A DNA stretch of 64,000 nt from Rotaria sordida (lineage: Eukaryota; Rotifera; Eurotatoria; Philodinida; Philodinidae): contig CAJNOL010000851.1 in assembly GCA_905250125.1 (NCBI GenBank), positions 1-64,000 on the forward strand, in the 5' to 3' direction. Shown here piece by piece: positions 1 through 12,600 of the stretch (positions are counted from its first letter, which is position 1; each line of letters starts with the position of its first letter). A program made the position numbers and the translations under genes. A model generated the notes under the pieces. The model made no database searches, had not been told where the DNA came from, and saw only the letters and a program-made list of their open reading frames with translations.

Positions 1-1254
1 GCAATCTATGCATCAGTGATCAATATTATAAAAGAAGGTGACAAGTGTATTTCTCTTCAGATTTTTTAATTTCTTTTGCATTCATTTGAATTTATAGTTA
101 ATATATTCACTCGTTCGTTTTCGACTCCAATTATCTTTGGGCATTATTTAAAGGTAACTATCAATATACTATTTTCATTTAATCTGCACTATTTAGATGA
201 TATTTTTTCATGTCAGAGGTCGTTGCCATGATGAATAGCATAAATCGAATTCCTGTTCTATTTTCGTTCTTGTGAGTAAGCAAGAAGATCAACAACTTAC
301 GAATAAGTCGAGAGTACAGAAGGTGCCTCCTATTCTTTGAAACTTTTTTGCACAATCCATTTTCATGATTTGAGTATTGAGTCCTACGTATTGTACACAT
401 AAGTTACTTACAAACATGCTGATCGATTCTTACGTGAAGCTTCAGTTCATATATCAGAATCGACTGCAACTTCGTCTTAGATATTCTTTGCATATATATG
501 ATGGAGTAAAATACAGAAGTTTTTTCTCTGCAATATAATTTAAATAGAAGTAGATTCAGTAGTTCAGAATTGCTAGATGCTCTAAAACGACACTCAATAC
601 GTTGTATATTTGACACAACTCGATCAGGCAATTTTTGTGATAATAATATGGCGTAGATTAAACAAAAATTTTTCATTTGCAGTCTGTAATTGTACTAAAA
701 TCTGGAACGCATAGCAGAGATTAAAGTTAGAACCACCATTCCTAATGCTATTTTGACTAAAACATGACACAGATGGAGTCAGTCCAGTTTCCTGAAGATC
801 AGTACTAGTACTAGCCTGAATAGGTCAGACCTGACATCTGAAATGATACCACTTCTGGTCATGGTTGGTAGCGATTCTCTTTAGGACAATGTTATTTGAT
901 ATGGCTAGGTTTCAAAAAAAGCTTTGTTAGTGCAGCTTCTTTGGAGCTGAAATGTGGAATTCACGTATCTTCTTTAGTTTTCAGTGACGTAGTCAATCGA
1001 GGGACCAATGAGCAATTGCCCATTGAAGTTTTACTTTTTCAGAATGGTTTATTTATTTTTGAATTAGATATTAGCTTTATTTTTATTCTTCCGTTTTTTT
1101 GTGAACCATTAAGAAAAAAAGAAGAAAAGAATTGCTTCTGGTATTTTAACCAGGGTTGCCAGGTGAAAAACTTGAAAATCAGAAATTCTTGTTTTCCAAA
1201 TCAGAAAGAGTAGCTTTTTGCAAACCAATGACTATCGTGTTGACATACTTGTAC
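1..1254. other. Gene-free stretch at window start
   Basis: I see no convincing gene here. Open stretches exist (for example 896-1213 on the plus strand) but they lack any recognisable motif, a clear start context or splice signals. Base composition is AT-rich and like the rest of the intergenic DNA. Confidence 0.5.
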
Positions 1255-1257
1255 AAG

Positions 1258-1376
1258 GGGTGTGGGTGTGTGGGTATGTAGGTGTGTGTGTGTGTGATGA
1301 GAAGATATCGGCACCCACACTCACACGCTCATCCACACCGCACACCCCACACCCGCAACCACAGCCACACCCTACA
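1258..1376. repeat. Telomere-motif inverted tract 1 (G-strand then C-strand)
   Basis: A TGTGGG-like G-rich tract (about 1258-1298) is followed, after a short spacer holding GATATCGGC, by a C-rich tract of CCCACA-like units (about 1311-1375). The two halves are inverted relative to each other, so the strand could fold into a hairpin. TGTGGG is the published telomere repeat of bdelloids; its use here inside a chromosome arm, in head-to-head arrangement, is what the sequence shows. Confidence 0.75.
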
Positions 1377-1377
1377 G

Positions 1378-1770
1378 TTATAAGCCTCAGCCGATGACTG
1401 TGATACCAAGGCTGAGCGATTCCGGAATCACTAAAAAGTCAGCGGAATTCCTTCGAAATCGTTGCGATTCCGGATCCGTACGATACCCGGAATTCCATCC
1501 AGTGATAAGCCTCAGCAGATGAGTGTGATACCAAGGCTGAGCGGTTCCGGAATCACTAGGAAGTCCGCGGAATTTCTTCCAAATTGTTGCGATTCCGGAT
1601 CCGTCCGATACCCGGAATTAGATGCAGTTATAAGCCTCAGGCGATGAGAGTGTTGCCAAAACTGAGCGATTCCGGAATCGATAGGATCTGTTGTAAATGA
1701 TTCCGGAATCGGATTGTGGCCTGGTTAAATTTAGTTCCGGAATCGGTGGAATTGATTCCGGAATGTTTAA
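1378..1770. repeat. ~125-bp tandem repeat rich in TTCCGGAA
   Basis: The phrase TAAGCCTCAG recurs at 1381, 1505 and 1631, giving a period of 124-126 bp and a little over two full copies. Each unit carries the palindrome ATTCCGGAATC or variants, and further isolated copies of this palindrome continue to about 1765. The block is much richer in G+C than its surroundings and directly abuts the telomere-like tract. An open frame inside it (1462-1647) is a by-product of the repeat. Confidence 0.8.
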
Positions 1771-1779
1771 AATCGCGGA

Positions 1780-4248
1780 ATGGGATGTATTCTCAAATTT
1801 ATCATATTGATGAAAATCTAGTCATTCATTAAAGTAACCAAGTTGGAAAGTTGTTTGCTATCGCGGAATAGACTATTGAAACAAGTACAATAACGATTAA
1901 ATGATCTAATATCAACTGTGATTTTATTAAACATAGATCAAATACAAATTTCCGTCCGATACTCAGCCGTTCTTCAATTTCTCTTTGGACTATCCAACAA
2001 CCAAAAAACCAATCCTAAATATTCATAATAAATACAATTATGGATTAGAAATAAGAAAAAATCTACTCAACCATTCTTTGCATACTAAATGAACTTCATC
2101 AGGCTGAGGCTTTTTTAAGTGCGTAATGTATTTTTATTGAATATTTAAAAAAAATTAAAATTTAACAAATGTACTCACGTTGATTTAAATATTCAAGTTG
2201 TCCATTTATGAGCTACGCTTTCACTGCAAATGCTCAGATATATATTTGCTTTAGGAATAAATATCTATGCAATAAAACAAACGAAGTCTGTCAGTTAATC
2301 ACCATCTCGAATAGATTCTCAATGATTTCATTTGTATCCAATCATAAATCAATGATTGCTTAGATATTAGAAAAACTTTGTATTTATTTGATTATTACTT
2401 CATATGCTAGACAAGTCTCATGAAGTATTTTATCAATAGAAATGACAAAAAATAGATTAAATAACTTTAAATTCGACTTAATTCTCTAGAACACAATGCT
2501 GCTGTCTGCTTGTAATATGTTTCATTATAACAAACTTTTTTCTAAATTGAAAATAAAATCTTGGACTATTGCGCTATCAACTGTTACTGGAATAAAAACT
2601 AAAGAAAATCTATTTTTCTGTGTTTTTGTGGACATATCAATATGTTTCGAATATAAAAAAAATTTCATTTGGAAACATCTTATTATAAAATATTTATTTA
2701 CAACTGTTATTAGAGTTATTGTATAAGTTTTTAATTGAAATTCGATAACGAAAAGTCAACTGTACCTTCTATTTACAATAAATTTATTCAATAGCAAAGA
2801 AACTTTTCCCTTATTACATGACTTATCTGAAGTACATTGAGCAAAAAAAGAATCGGGAACTCTTGCATGAACTTCTATACTTCAAGCATGCATGCCGCGC
2901 ATTGAATTGATCAAAAAAAGAAAAATAGAGTAAACGAAAGCATATATATGCAAAAAATGTAAACTAAAGATAGTATTAAACGAAGAATGTCAAACGAACA
3001 AATATGATCGAAAAGACACTAATTATTAGAGGTGATTTTAATGTTATAATGTAATTGTCAGGGTGTGGGTGAACTCTGGCTGTGAAGCTTGATTCGATGT
3101 TGATGATATCTCCAATGAAAGAATGATTGATTTGTTTTTAATATTTATTTTAGTTAATGGATTGCATAAAGGGAGAAGCTGTAGTCATTGTCGATATGGT
3201 ATTTATTTGATTAAATTCTTTTTATCTTCATTTCTCTTGTTAATGTTGCTACCTATAGTTAATTTGGTGATCATTTCGAAGGTAGGGTGTGTGATTCTTT
3301 TTAAAAACTGCCGACACTCGCATAGTCTTGGTTTAATATTCTATTTTTTTGCATTTGTATCTCATTTATTTTGCTTTATTATTGTGGATTCTTAATACAA
3401 AAGTATCTGATGAAAAATAAAATGATAAAGTAAGTATGATGTATTTATTTATTTTGTGTAAACGAATTTTTTTTTCTTTCTATATGTCACTATGGCAAAC
3501 ATATCTTTTTGCTGTAGTCACATGTTAAAACAAATTTTGTATTGGTTTCTTTTTTTTGTAGTGAAAATTCTATTCAGATTGGCATATATATTCAGAAGTA
3601 AATGATCATGAATAGTTTCGTACATATCTAACCAAAACCTACCATAATTCTCATGGAAAAAATGTTTTTTGAGCACCACAAAATAAGACAATTGAGCAAC
3701 AAGGCTATTTTTATACGAAATGAGAACAAATATAGTAATTTAGAAGAAAAAAAAACATTTATAATGAGTACAATAAGAAAAAATTGATAAATATGAGTAT
3801 AATAAAGAAGGCGCAGATGTGATTAAAGAGGAGACCTACACGTACACCGGTTGTGTATTACGCGTCTGTTTCGAGTCTATTAATATTAATTTGCAACGTT
3901 GACAACATAAAAAAGTTGTTTTAAGTTTTTTTGTGTATCTTTTTGCTATACTGTTTGCTTGTCCAAACAGCATTTGCTTGATGTTGAGGATAGAGAATAA
4001 TAAATGAAAACAAGATATTTTTGTTTGCTTTTAATTTCGATGAAAAAAAATCCCCCTTTTTCTTCAAACATTTCATTTGACGTTTTCTCTTGCATTGTAA
4101 CAATGCCATAAAAAGTAGTCTTCCATTTACTCTATAGAAATTGAAATGTATAATTAAGCAGCGCTCTTTATGTAAAGAAAGTAACAGACAAATGTACTTA
4201 ATGGATTCTATTTTTTACTCATACACTCTTCCTACCGTTAGATGTTGA
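1780..4248. other. Gene-free AT-rich stretch
   Basis: No gene recognised. Short open frames are hydrophobic, AT-driven and without family motifs. A single telomere-like GGGTGTGGGTG occurs near 3061-3071. The last few hundred bases presumably hold the promoter of the ART-TPR gene, but I could not pick out a TATA box with confidence. Confidence 0.5.
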
Positions 4249-7200
4249 ATGAATATATCGAACAAGATGCCACGTGAAAAATCCAATCTACAAGGCAAAT
4301 CCGCCGAACGTCCATCGTCTCGTGAAGTACAAACAGCAACACGAACAAATGTATCAAATTCCTTTAATCCGCCTCCTTTCTCACAATCGAAATCTCCATT
4401 ACCTGCAATTAATAGTCAAAACAAAGTTACTTCGAATTCCATGGAGATGTCAATCCATGACGAAACTGATCTTGTCTTACCGACAAAAGTTTTTCAAGCA
4501 ACAAAGAAATCGGTTAGAGATTTATCACAAGGTCTCTGTTCATATTTATGGTTTCGACGAATCAAAGAAATTTTTCTCGTCATGGGAAAACAAAACGATG
4601 CATTTACACGATTTGATACGGAACTCGCACGTAACGATATGATTCAAACATGTGAACAATACTTAGAAAATGAACGTCCAAAAGTCGGTGGATCGAAGAT
4701 GGTCTGTAGAAAAATATTCTATCATCTCAAGATCAGTTTTTCTTTGATAGAGTGATGCAGAACAAAAGAATTTAGATCGATGGAAAAATAAACGATTGTA
4801 TGGCGAAACATTTCGAATGTCGTACTTTCGAAAAGAAAACGAATCTGAAGAGAAATCAGTGAAGGTAAGTTTGATCTTGATCAACATCACATTGATAAAG
4901 ATTGTCTCGATAGACATTGGTACCAGCAGAACTTTCCACCGGTGAAATTCCGAATTTCGACAATGCCATTTGGTGGTATTCCTGTAATGAAGCTCCCATT
5001 TTCGATCAAATGAATAATATTTTACGTTTGGAAAACTTTGAATTATTGATGTGTCATCGTTATTATATCAGTGATCTCTGTCAAATGATCGAACGATCTT
5101 ATGCACAGGATAAATTTACTCAAAAACAAAGGGTCTATCGAGCTGATAAATTAAGTGCCGTTGATTTTAAAACCATTCAAGAATCAATTACACAAAAAGA
5201 TGCTCGAATTGCTATCAATGGATTTATATCCACATCGCGAAACGAAAAGATCAGTCTCGAGTATGCGGCGAATAAACTGAAGAAACGTAATGAAGACGTA
5301 GTGATCATGTATGAAATCACCATTGATCCGTCAATACCTTGTTCAGCATATGCTGATATCCAATCGATATCATTTCATCCGAGAGAAGAAGAAATTCTTT
5401 TTAATATGGGTTCCACATTTCAAATCGATAGTATTGAAGATGATCAAGCGAATCCAGAAATCAAACGAATCAAATTAACTGCACGAGATTTTAATTTAAC
5501 TTTACTCGATGAAATGAAAGCCAAAGTGAAACAATCGCCTCAAGCAACATTGAGTATTTTACTTGTTCGCTATTTAATTGAATTAGGCGAAGATCGAGTG
5601 AATAAACGGTATTTAAATCAATTAATCGATAGTAAACAATTAGAAAATGATCCTAATCTTGTCGCAGTTTACAATTGTCTGGGAACAATTCATTTACGCC
5701 AAGCGCTGTATGGCGAAGCATTGGCATATTATCGCAAAGCACTCAATGCTCAAGCACGTTTAGAATTTTCCAATAACAATGCCTTAGCCGAAATCTTCAA
5801 TAACATTGGTCAATCTCATTTAGGTTTGAATCAATTAGATGAAGCAAAACAAAATCTGGAAGAAGGCATTCGAATACAAAAACGTGAACCGAAACACGCT
5901 CAGCAACATCTCGCGTCACTCTACTGCAATTTAGGACAAGTCGCCTATGCTCAACGAGATTGGAATGAAGCAGAAACGAACTTTCAACTAGCTCATGATT
6001 TATACAAGCGTAATAATAAAATTTCTCATGATGCCTTAGAAAAGCGTTTATTATTAGCCGATCTTTGCATTGCTTTTGGACATTTGAAAAGCGTTCAGAA
6101 TCCCAAAGATTCAAGTGAAGCGCACGAGAAATTCAAAGAAGCGCTGGAAAATTATCAATGTATTTTACCATCATCACATCCAAAAGTCGCTGAAGCTCAT
6201 ATTGAAATTATTTGTGAATATACTAGAAATAAAAATTTTCAAGCGGTGATCGATTATCAGACTAATGATCCTCAATCATTACTAAACGATTATGAAATGA
6301 AAGCAACAACCAGTCAAATGGACTTAGCTCATCTCTATGCACACATTGGTGCTTGTTATGCTCATCGGAAACAGTTTAATGAAGCCATGAACATTTGGAA
6401 GAAAAGTGTGGAACACGAACAAAAAGCTTTTCTCGATGAACTTCTTTCTTCTGCTCGTGTCTCAAAAGTTCAGTTTCAACGTCATTTAGTAGAAAGTGCT
6501 TATCGTGCTGCATTTGAATATTATTCATCCAACAAAGACAATTCTTCGAAGGAATTTCTCGCCATTCTTCTAAGTAAAATGTGCGCCTACGAACAAGTGA
6601 TCGAAACATTGCGAGGAGAAAGTTCTTTTCTACTTGGACATGTTTGTATTTCTCAAGGAAAAATCAAAGGTAGTATGGTCGTTTACAAACGATTATTAAA
6701 CGAGAAAAACGCCGATTTTACATTGATGATTGGATTACTTTTACGAATGTTAACACACAAGAAAATCACTTCCAATGATGAACCAATTGAAGAACTAAAA
6801 CGTATCGATAACTTTTTGGCGGCAAAACGGACTGATAATGAAGGCATGCGTTTACGAATGATTATCAATGATTATCTGACAGAAAATTATTTAACAATGA
6901 AAAATTGCGACTTAGCACGTCGACATTCTCAACAATCATTTGCACTAAAACAGCGTCTTTACTCGTCCCATCACCCAAGTATGGCACGAAATTATCAATC
7001 AATTGCCGCTTGTTATTTCAAAGAAAATGATTTCAAAACTGCCGCTCAATACTATGAAAAAGCCATTGAAATTCAACTAGAAAATCTACCCAATGGTCAT
7101 GAAGATATTCGTTCAAATTATTTCTTAATGGCCGATTGTTATTGTCGAATGGATAAGAGGGAATTAGCTAGTGAATTTTATGATTTAGCTCAAGCACCGA

Positions 7201-9236
7201 ATGATACTGAAATGGAAGAAGGAACCGAAGTTGATCTTGATGTTAAAGCCGTTCTTCGAATGAATTCGAATTTATCCGAAGTTTTTGCTAAACAGGAAGA
7301 TTTTACATCAGCCATCAATCATCAACAGATGAAAATCGATGTATTAAAAGAGATTCTACCAACATTTGTTCTTAATCTAATTGAAGTTGATCGAGTCAAT
7401 GCAATGACATTTGAGCAGTTACAGAAAATCTTTGAAACTCGTCTTGGTTTAGCTAATGGAAATATCTTCGCACAAGTTTTACGAAATCTCGTCTTTATTC
7501 ATCGATGCTTAGCTCGAGCTCTGCTACCCTCCGATGGACGTACGGAGGATTCGAAAAATGCTACTGATCTCTTTGAAAATGCCATTGAAATTCAATTGAA
7601 ATTAACTCTATTCGAAAACGAACGGGAACACAATCTCGCTGATTCGTATAAAGAATTAAGTGATGCTTATGAGAAACTTTATTCCAGTATGAAAGACACG
7701 ATTCAAGAATGTTTAGTCAATGCTCTTGAAGAAACAACGGATGTTGATCAACAACGATCGTTAGAATTTCGTCTGGGAAATCTTTGTTTTGAAGAAGATG
7801 ATTACAGTGAAGCTGATCGATATTGGAAAAATGCTTTGAAAAAAGTCGAAGACAATCCAATAGCGAAGGCTATCATCGAGAAATTAATTGAAAAGAATCA
7901 AGTGAATCTATTGGAAGAAAACAGCGAAGGAGAAGATGAAGAGCAAGATACTCAGGATGAAGAAGAGACATTATCTCGTGTTCAATCCGCTCAATCTCAA
8001 CGTCGTACATCAGTAAAATCGATCAATGAGAAAGAGAAACCAGAAGAACTTGTTCGAGCTTATTTATATCTAAACGATGATACGGCTGTAATGAAACATT
8101 TACAACGAAACGTTTCGAAATTGGATGAGTTACTCGAACCAACATGGTCGACTGAGATTAACCTGTCAAGTGAACGATTACCGATGATCAAAGTGTTTTT
8201 CTTCTTACTCACGGAATGGATCAATACTAATGGTTCCAACTCATCTCGATCGAAAGAAGATCCTAAGCAACTGAATTGGATCAATCGATTACAATCAGAT
8301 ATTCAAATATTTAAAATCGCTTTGCGGATGCTGGATTCATTCGGTCAGCTAGCAAAAGCTGTCATCGGCACATATCAAACATCCAAAATCTTATACAACA
8401 TTCCCGAATATTTCGATCAACTTTTCGAACTTCTTCATAGTGATCTCGACAATCTTCAATGGGATGCATTAGCTAGTCAAATCTCATCGAATGATCTAAT
8501 AAAATTCTTCATGGCAGTCGCAGAATATTATTTTTTCACCGAAGATTTATCTCATGCATTGGATATCTATCGAGTTCTTCACGATTATGCCCAAGGTTCC
8601 GAAATTCTCAAAGGTGCCATTACTTATGGTATATCGGCAATATTAGACACGGACATCATTGCTCAAGAAGAACATCGACCCTATATCATGTCTATTGATC
8701 TTCAATCATCCAACCTATCGATATTTGATCGACTTCTTCTTTGTCGATTGACTGTTGCTTATATGATCGAAATCGAAGATGAACAAGGAACAGCGGAATT
8801 CAAACAAAAACTTTATCAATTACAAAAACAATCTTGGGAAAATCTTGACTTTTCTACGATGAATTCAATCGGTCAAATTTTTAGTCAATTCGAACAGAAC
8901 ACTCTCGCTGGTTTATATTGGGAAGAACTACGAACACTTTACAATGAAATCCTACCCATTTCCATTCTCAATCGTCTCTATGATTCTGAATCGACATTTG
9001 AACAACTTTATCATGCAGTTGAAGAGATTAACAATGATCTGTTCGATAATGTTCGTTCTTTAGCTGGAAGCTATGAAACGAAATCAATCTATGAAGAAAA
9101 AGATCAATGTCTTTCCGATGCCAAATCATCATTGGAACAAGCTATTGTGATTTATAAGAAATTTGATACTGTCAAAGCTCAACAATTACAAATGAAAGTC
9201 AATCAATTCAATGATCAGAACTCAGAATTTCACTGA
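4249..9236 (+). CDS. ADP-ribosyltransferase domain fused to TPR repeats
   Basis: Probably a mono-ADP-ribosyltransferase (transfers ADP-ribose from NAD+ to protein) with a kinesin-light-chain-like TPR tail for partner binding, a domain pair common in bdelloids. Three exons: 4249-4701, 4751-4864, 4914-9236; both introns are 49 bp, GT-AG and phase 0, giving about 1629 residues. ART motifs are seen in order: Arg265 in VYRAD, the STS motif at 295-297 (GFISTSRN), and the E-x-E pair at Glu347/Glu349 in REEEILF, so the R-S-E signature of arginine-specific ARTs is intact. TPR units follow from roughly residue 430 (for example NCLGTIHLRQALYGEALAYY) and recur to about 960; an acidic linker lies near residue 1190. 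No signal peptide, so likely cytosolic. A start at 4267 is also possible. Poly(A) signal AATAAA at 9341. Confidence 0.85.
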
Positions 9237-9340
9237 CGACTCAAATTGACCGACTCTTAAACCTTCGTGATCATGAAATTTATCATCATGATCACCTTGA
9301 GAACTGCTATCTTGATCGTCACGAATGACAATATCATCAC

Positions 9341-9346
9341 AATAAA
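9341..9346 (+). terminator. Poly(A) signal of the ART-TPR gene
   Basis: Canonical AATAAA 105 bases after the stop codon of the ART-TPR gene. It is the first such hexamer downstream on this strand. Confidence 0.5.
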
Positions 9347-10925
9347 GATGTTGAAGATATTTTAGATTCGACCTGGCGTGATACAATAGCTATACCGAGT
9401 GCATTGTTATTTTCTATTCGATCTAATGCTTGCTATAATATCTTGAGAGTGAGGGTGAGTTTCATAAATAAAAATTCAACAAAAATTCAATTTTTTGAAG
9501 AATTTTTTCGAGAGCTACCATGACGCATTTCCATCTTGCTCAAAGATCTCATCAGGTGGCTTTTAATACCTCTGCACAGAATCATTTGTAATTGCTTATT
9601 CAAATTGACTTGTTGTTCAATATTGGTTAACTGAAATAAGTAAAACAGATTTTTTTTTGTTTGATACAATTAATATTTGCAAGCTTTCTTGTCTCTTTTA
9701 TAATACCTGTGGATAATATTCTCTACTAGTAAGAATAAATAAATGATTGTCTATAATTCTTCAAAACGAGCACTGAAACGTGATAACGTTAACGGCAACC
9801 CAAAAATATAAAAGATATACCGTATTATCTTTGCAAATTCATTTTGACATTCTTTTTCGAGTTCTCTCAGAAAAAAGCCACCTTTGGTGAGATTTATTAA
9901 TTTTATGATGAAATTTAAGGACATTATGGAGGTTTTTTTATCTAGCCATAGTGATGGACATGGCTATCATACATCATTAAATATAATAAGTAAATTCATA
10001 ACACCCGAATGTGGAAAATATTTTCTCTTTATTACTGTCTACTATGTTCTTTATTACCATGTTCATATATATATATATAATTCATTGTATTCTTTGGTTG
10101 TTTGGTTCAAGTAATACACCAGATTTATACAAACCATAACTTTTTAATCGTATCATAAAATGTGCGAAAATATTCATTATATGAATCTTATAAATTTGAT
10201 GATTATTCTGATGTTGTAAATGAACGTCTTAATTCATATTACACAAATTATTTGAATTTCTGATAATGATGTTAAATCGAAATCATGACAAGAAAATAAA
10301 CAATGGAATAAGCTCTAAATTATATTTTTTTTTAAATACAGAGCGAGAACTAGTCTGATTTGCTAATTGATATAAAATATTTCTTATATTTTTGACTATT
10401 TTAACAGAATACAAGAAGTCATTGGAATATATTGAAATTATTGATATAATCTTTTATCTATATGAAATAGGATAGTTTCCATGTATTATATTTTAAATAA
10501 ATCAAAGTAAGAGAAACATTAGATTTTTTTTGTTCAATGAAATGAATAATTTAGCAGTGAATTTATCTTTCCTTTAACCAAGACTTCTCTGTAAGAACGT
10601 TTAAAATTATTTCGATAATCCTCTTTTAACACTTACGTTGAATGTTTAACATTAGCAAAAACATAAGATCTACTTCTTAATCATTAAAACACATGAACTC
10701 ACATTAACTGACAATGGGAATGTATTATTACTTTGAACTGACGTTAATATAATATCATATCCCAAGCAAACAAAAAAAAGCATACGATGGGTGCGACGAG
10801 CGGTCGAAAATTTGATACATATATATTTTGTTCGTTCTGTTTCAATTTCGATCCCCTCGACACCCATCGAATTTCGAGGACTCGGACACTGTGTCCTATT
10901 GACGACTCATATTCGACACCTCGGC
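9347..10925. other. Gene-free AT-rich stretch
   Basis: No gene recognised on either strand. Only short AT-driven frames without motifs. Confidence 0.5.
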
Positions 10926-10930
10926 ACTCA

Positions 10931-11070
10931 GGGTGGGGTGGGTGTGGGGGTGGGTGTGGGTGTGGGTGTGGGTGTGTGTATGGGTGTACATGTGTGGGCA
11001 TGAGTTAAGGCTAAATCATCTACACCCCACACCCACACTCACAGCTACACTCGCACTCACACCCACACCC
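10931..11070. repeat. Telomere-motif inverted tract 2
   Basis: G-rich TGTGGG units (10931-10999) are followed by a spacer containing GAGTTAAGGCTAAATC (11002-11017) and then by C-rich CCCACA-type units (about 11024-11070). The G tract is among the purest in the window, with near-perfect runs of GGGTGT. The spacer resembles, in inverse orientation, that of the tract at 54896. Confidence 0.85.
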
Positions 11071-11392
11071 GTTGGAATCTACCTGGGTGGAGATCGATTT
11101 TTGAGTGGAGGAGGTCTTAAAAGGTTGAGCACCGCTTCTAAAATCTTTGTTGACTCTTGAGAATATTTTTGTTTAGAGAAGACTCATACTAAAATGTATA
11201 CACACAGTTGTATTCATTAGTATCCTTCTAATGCGAACATTATAGAAATCTATTTTGCGCATTTGCTTAACTTTCTCCCTCTCGGTCGTTAACTTCAAAC
11301 TGCTAGTAGTCGTAAGGGGTCTGTGATTTTTCTTATCGAATACTGTTTCAAAGAAACCTTGAGAAAAATTTACACCTGCGCGATTCAACTCT

Positions 11393-11400
11393 TATATAAA
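11393..11400 (+). promoter_or_regulatory. TATA box of small secreted-protein gene
   Basis: TATATAAA lies 41-48 bases before the ATG at 11441. This spacing places the expected transcription start just upstream of that ATG and argues against the more upstream ATG at 11402, which would fall almost on the TATA box. Confidence 0.6.
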
Positions 11401-11440
11401 TGTGGCCATTTATTTATCACTTTTGAAGAAAGACAAAACA

Positions 11441-11890
11441 ATGTTGATGGTTTTTTTCGTACTGCTGCTTGTTTCATCGTTGACGACGGTGCAAATGAGC
11501 GATCCGATTCCGTCTCTATTTGGTGCAATTTTTCTGAATCCACCAGCTGATAGTTGTGTTCCTCGAACCAATGATTATTGTCATGTGGTGAATGCCATAC
11601 ATGAAATGCTTTCAACGAAAAAGAATGAAACAAGTTTGGACCAATTACTAGACATTGTTCCCGATGACGAAACACTTCATTGGTTATTATTACTCGGTCT
11701 TCAACACCTTTACTTATTCAATCACGATCATCCTGAGTTGATGCCGTATGATTTTGATCTTGTTTTTCAAGAGTTGTTGCGTGTCGGCAATCTATTGAAC
11801 GAGAAAGGCTCCTCTGCTGTGTACTGGAGGGATCTGAAACCACTTGTTCGAAGATTCCTCCAAGCCGTTCGCCCAGCACAACATCGCTAG
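11441..11890 (+). CDS. Small secreted protein, unknown family
   Basis: Single-exon frame of 149 residues starting at the ATG 41 bases after a TATA box. The N-terminus MLMVFFVLLLVSSLTTVQ is a good signal peptide, so the product is probably secreted. The mature part is about 125 residues with two cysteines (in DSCVPRTNDYCHVV) that could form one disulfide; the rest is leucine-rich and predicted helical, with one N-glycosylation site (NETS). AATAAA at 11924 closes the gene. I do not recognise the family; a small helical secreted factor or cytokine-like protein is possible, but this is only a shape-based guess. It lies between two telomere-motif hairpins and, unlike most sequence around it, looks intact. 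Confidence 0.7.
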   Translation: MLMVFFVLLLVSSLTTVQMSDPIPSLFGAIFLNPPADSCVPRTNDYCHVVNAIHEMLSTKKNETSLDQLLDIVPDDETLHWLLLLGLQHLYLFNHDHPELMPYDFDLVFQELLRVGNLLNEKGSSAVYWRDLKPLVRRFLQAVRPAQHR

Positions 11891-11923
11891 TATAAATATT
11901 CTATGTTTTTCATTTGCTTGAAA

Positions 11924-11929
11924 AATAAA
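11924..11929 (+). terminator. Poly(A) signal of the small secreted-protein gene
   Basis: AATAAA 34 bases after the stop codon of the secreted-protein gene. Confidence 0.6.
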
Positions 11930-12086
11930 CGAACCGATAAGGAAAACAAGAGTCTCTGTTTGATAAAAATTGGTTGTCTTCCTATCGTACATTAATGTAT
12001 CAATACGCAGAGTGTGTATATGCACGAAATCTTCAATCTATCTCCAAATTACGGATTTGCATGACAAGCATTTGATAGAAAGCAAA

Positions 12087-12131
12087 ATGTCGAAAAAATC
12101 TTACTTTGAGATTCTAGGCCGGAGTGCCGGT
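12087..12131 (+). pseudogene. Possible first codons of a DnaJ-like gene
   Basis: An ATG opens a short frame reading MSKKSYFEILGRSAG, which resembles the start of J-domain proteins (the usual YYEILGV context). The frame then runs into a telomere-like tract and stops. This is only 15 codons, so the resemblance may be chance. Confidence 0.2.
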
Positions 12132-12192
12132 GTGGATGGGTGTTGAAAGTAAAGGGAAATATATCTAACCACATCCACCCACACCCACACCT
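12129..12192. repeat. Telomere-motif inverted tract 3 (short)
   Basis: A short G-rich arm (GGTGTGGATGGGTGTTG) and a C-rich arm (CCACATCCACCCACACCC) flank the spacer GTAAAGGGAAATA (12149-12161). The spacer core matches those of the tracts at 13083 (inverse) and 14433. Unrelated gene fragments lie on its two sides. Confidence 0.7.
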
Positions 12193-12199
12193 TCCAGCA

Positions 12200-12600
12200 G
12201 TTGCAAATATATTTCGAGATTGGTATCAAGAAGAACTTGATTGATAGAATTCAGTTATTAATAATTCAAAAGCAAAAGATGGAATAATTTTACATGCTTA
12301 TGAAGAATCATTAGAACGTGCTAAAACTATTGGACTTTTGCCTGAAGAATGAAAAGAAATAATTCATACACCACTTGAAACTGCGTATCGAGAAAGAATG
12401 AAAGAAATGTATGAAGCTGTTCAACATCGGTTAGATTATCAAGTTGCTTCACAAAATGCGCGAAAATATTTAGAAAGAACCAAATATTATTTATTGGATA
12501 ACAAGTGAAGTCAAGAAAATCTATAACACCCAAACAAGAACAAGATACTTTACAAGTTTGTCTTAATCGACTTAGACAAATTGCTTCACAAAAACGATGA
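12200..12600 (+). pseudogene. ATP synthase F0 subunit b (ATP5PB-like) pseudogene
   Basis: Conceptual translation recovers the C-terminal two thirds of mitochondrial ATP synthase peripheral-stalk subunit b. The conserved stretch LETAYRERMKEMYEAVQHRL continues into DYQVASQN, and the C-terminal piece TPKQEQDTLQVCLNRLRQIA ends at a natural stop, in the order found in animal ATP5PB. In-frame stops (a TGA-TAG pair near 12239-12244 and a TGA near 12350) and a frameshift near 12505 break it. No intron is apparent and the 5' part is missing, so it is a truncated, possibly retro-copied relic. It begins only eight bases after a telomere-motif hairpin, suggesting the break coincides with that element. 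Confidence 0.75.

Noticed and set aside
896..1213. 105-codon plus-strand frame
   Set aside because: No motif, no splice context and an AT-driven hydrophobic second half; coding status not supported.
1462..1647. 61-codon frame in the 125-bp repeat
   Set aside because: It spans repeat units and repeats its own sequence; explained by the satellite.
5797..8284. Minus-strand open frames inside the ART-TPR gene
   Set aside because: They lie wholly within well-supported plus-strand coding sequence and have no motifs of their own.
10744..11160. Several overlapping Gly/Val/Cys- and His/Pro-rich frames on both strands
   Set aside because: They are translations of the TGTGGG/CCCACA telomere-like repeat, not genes.
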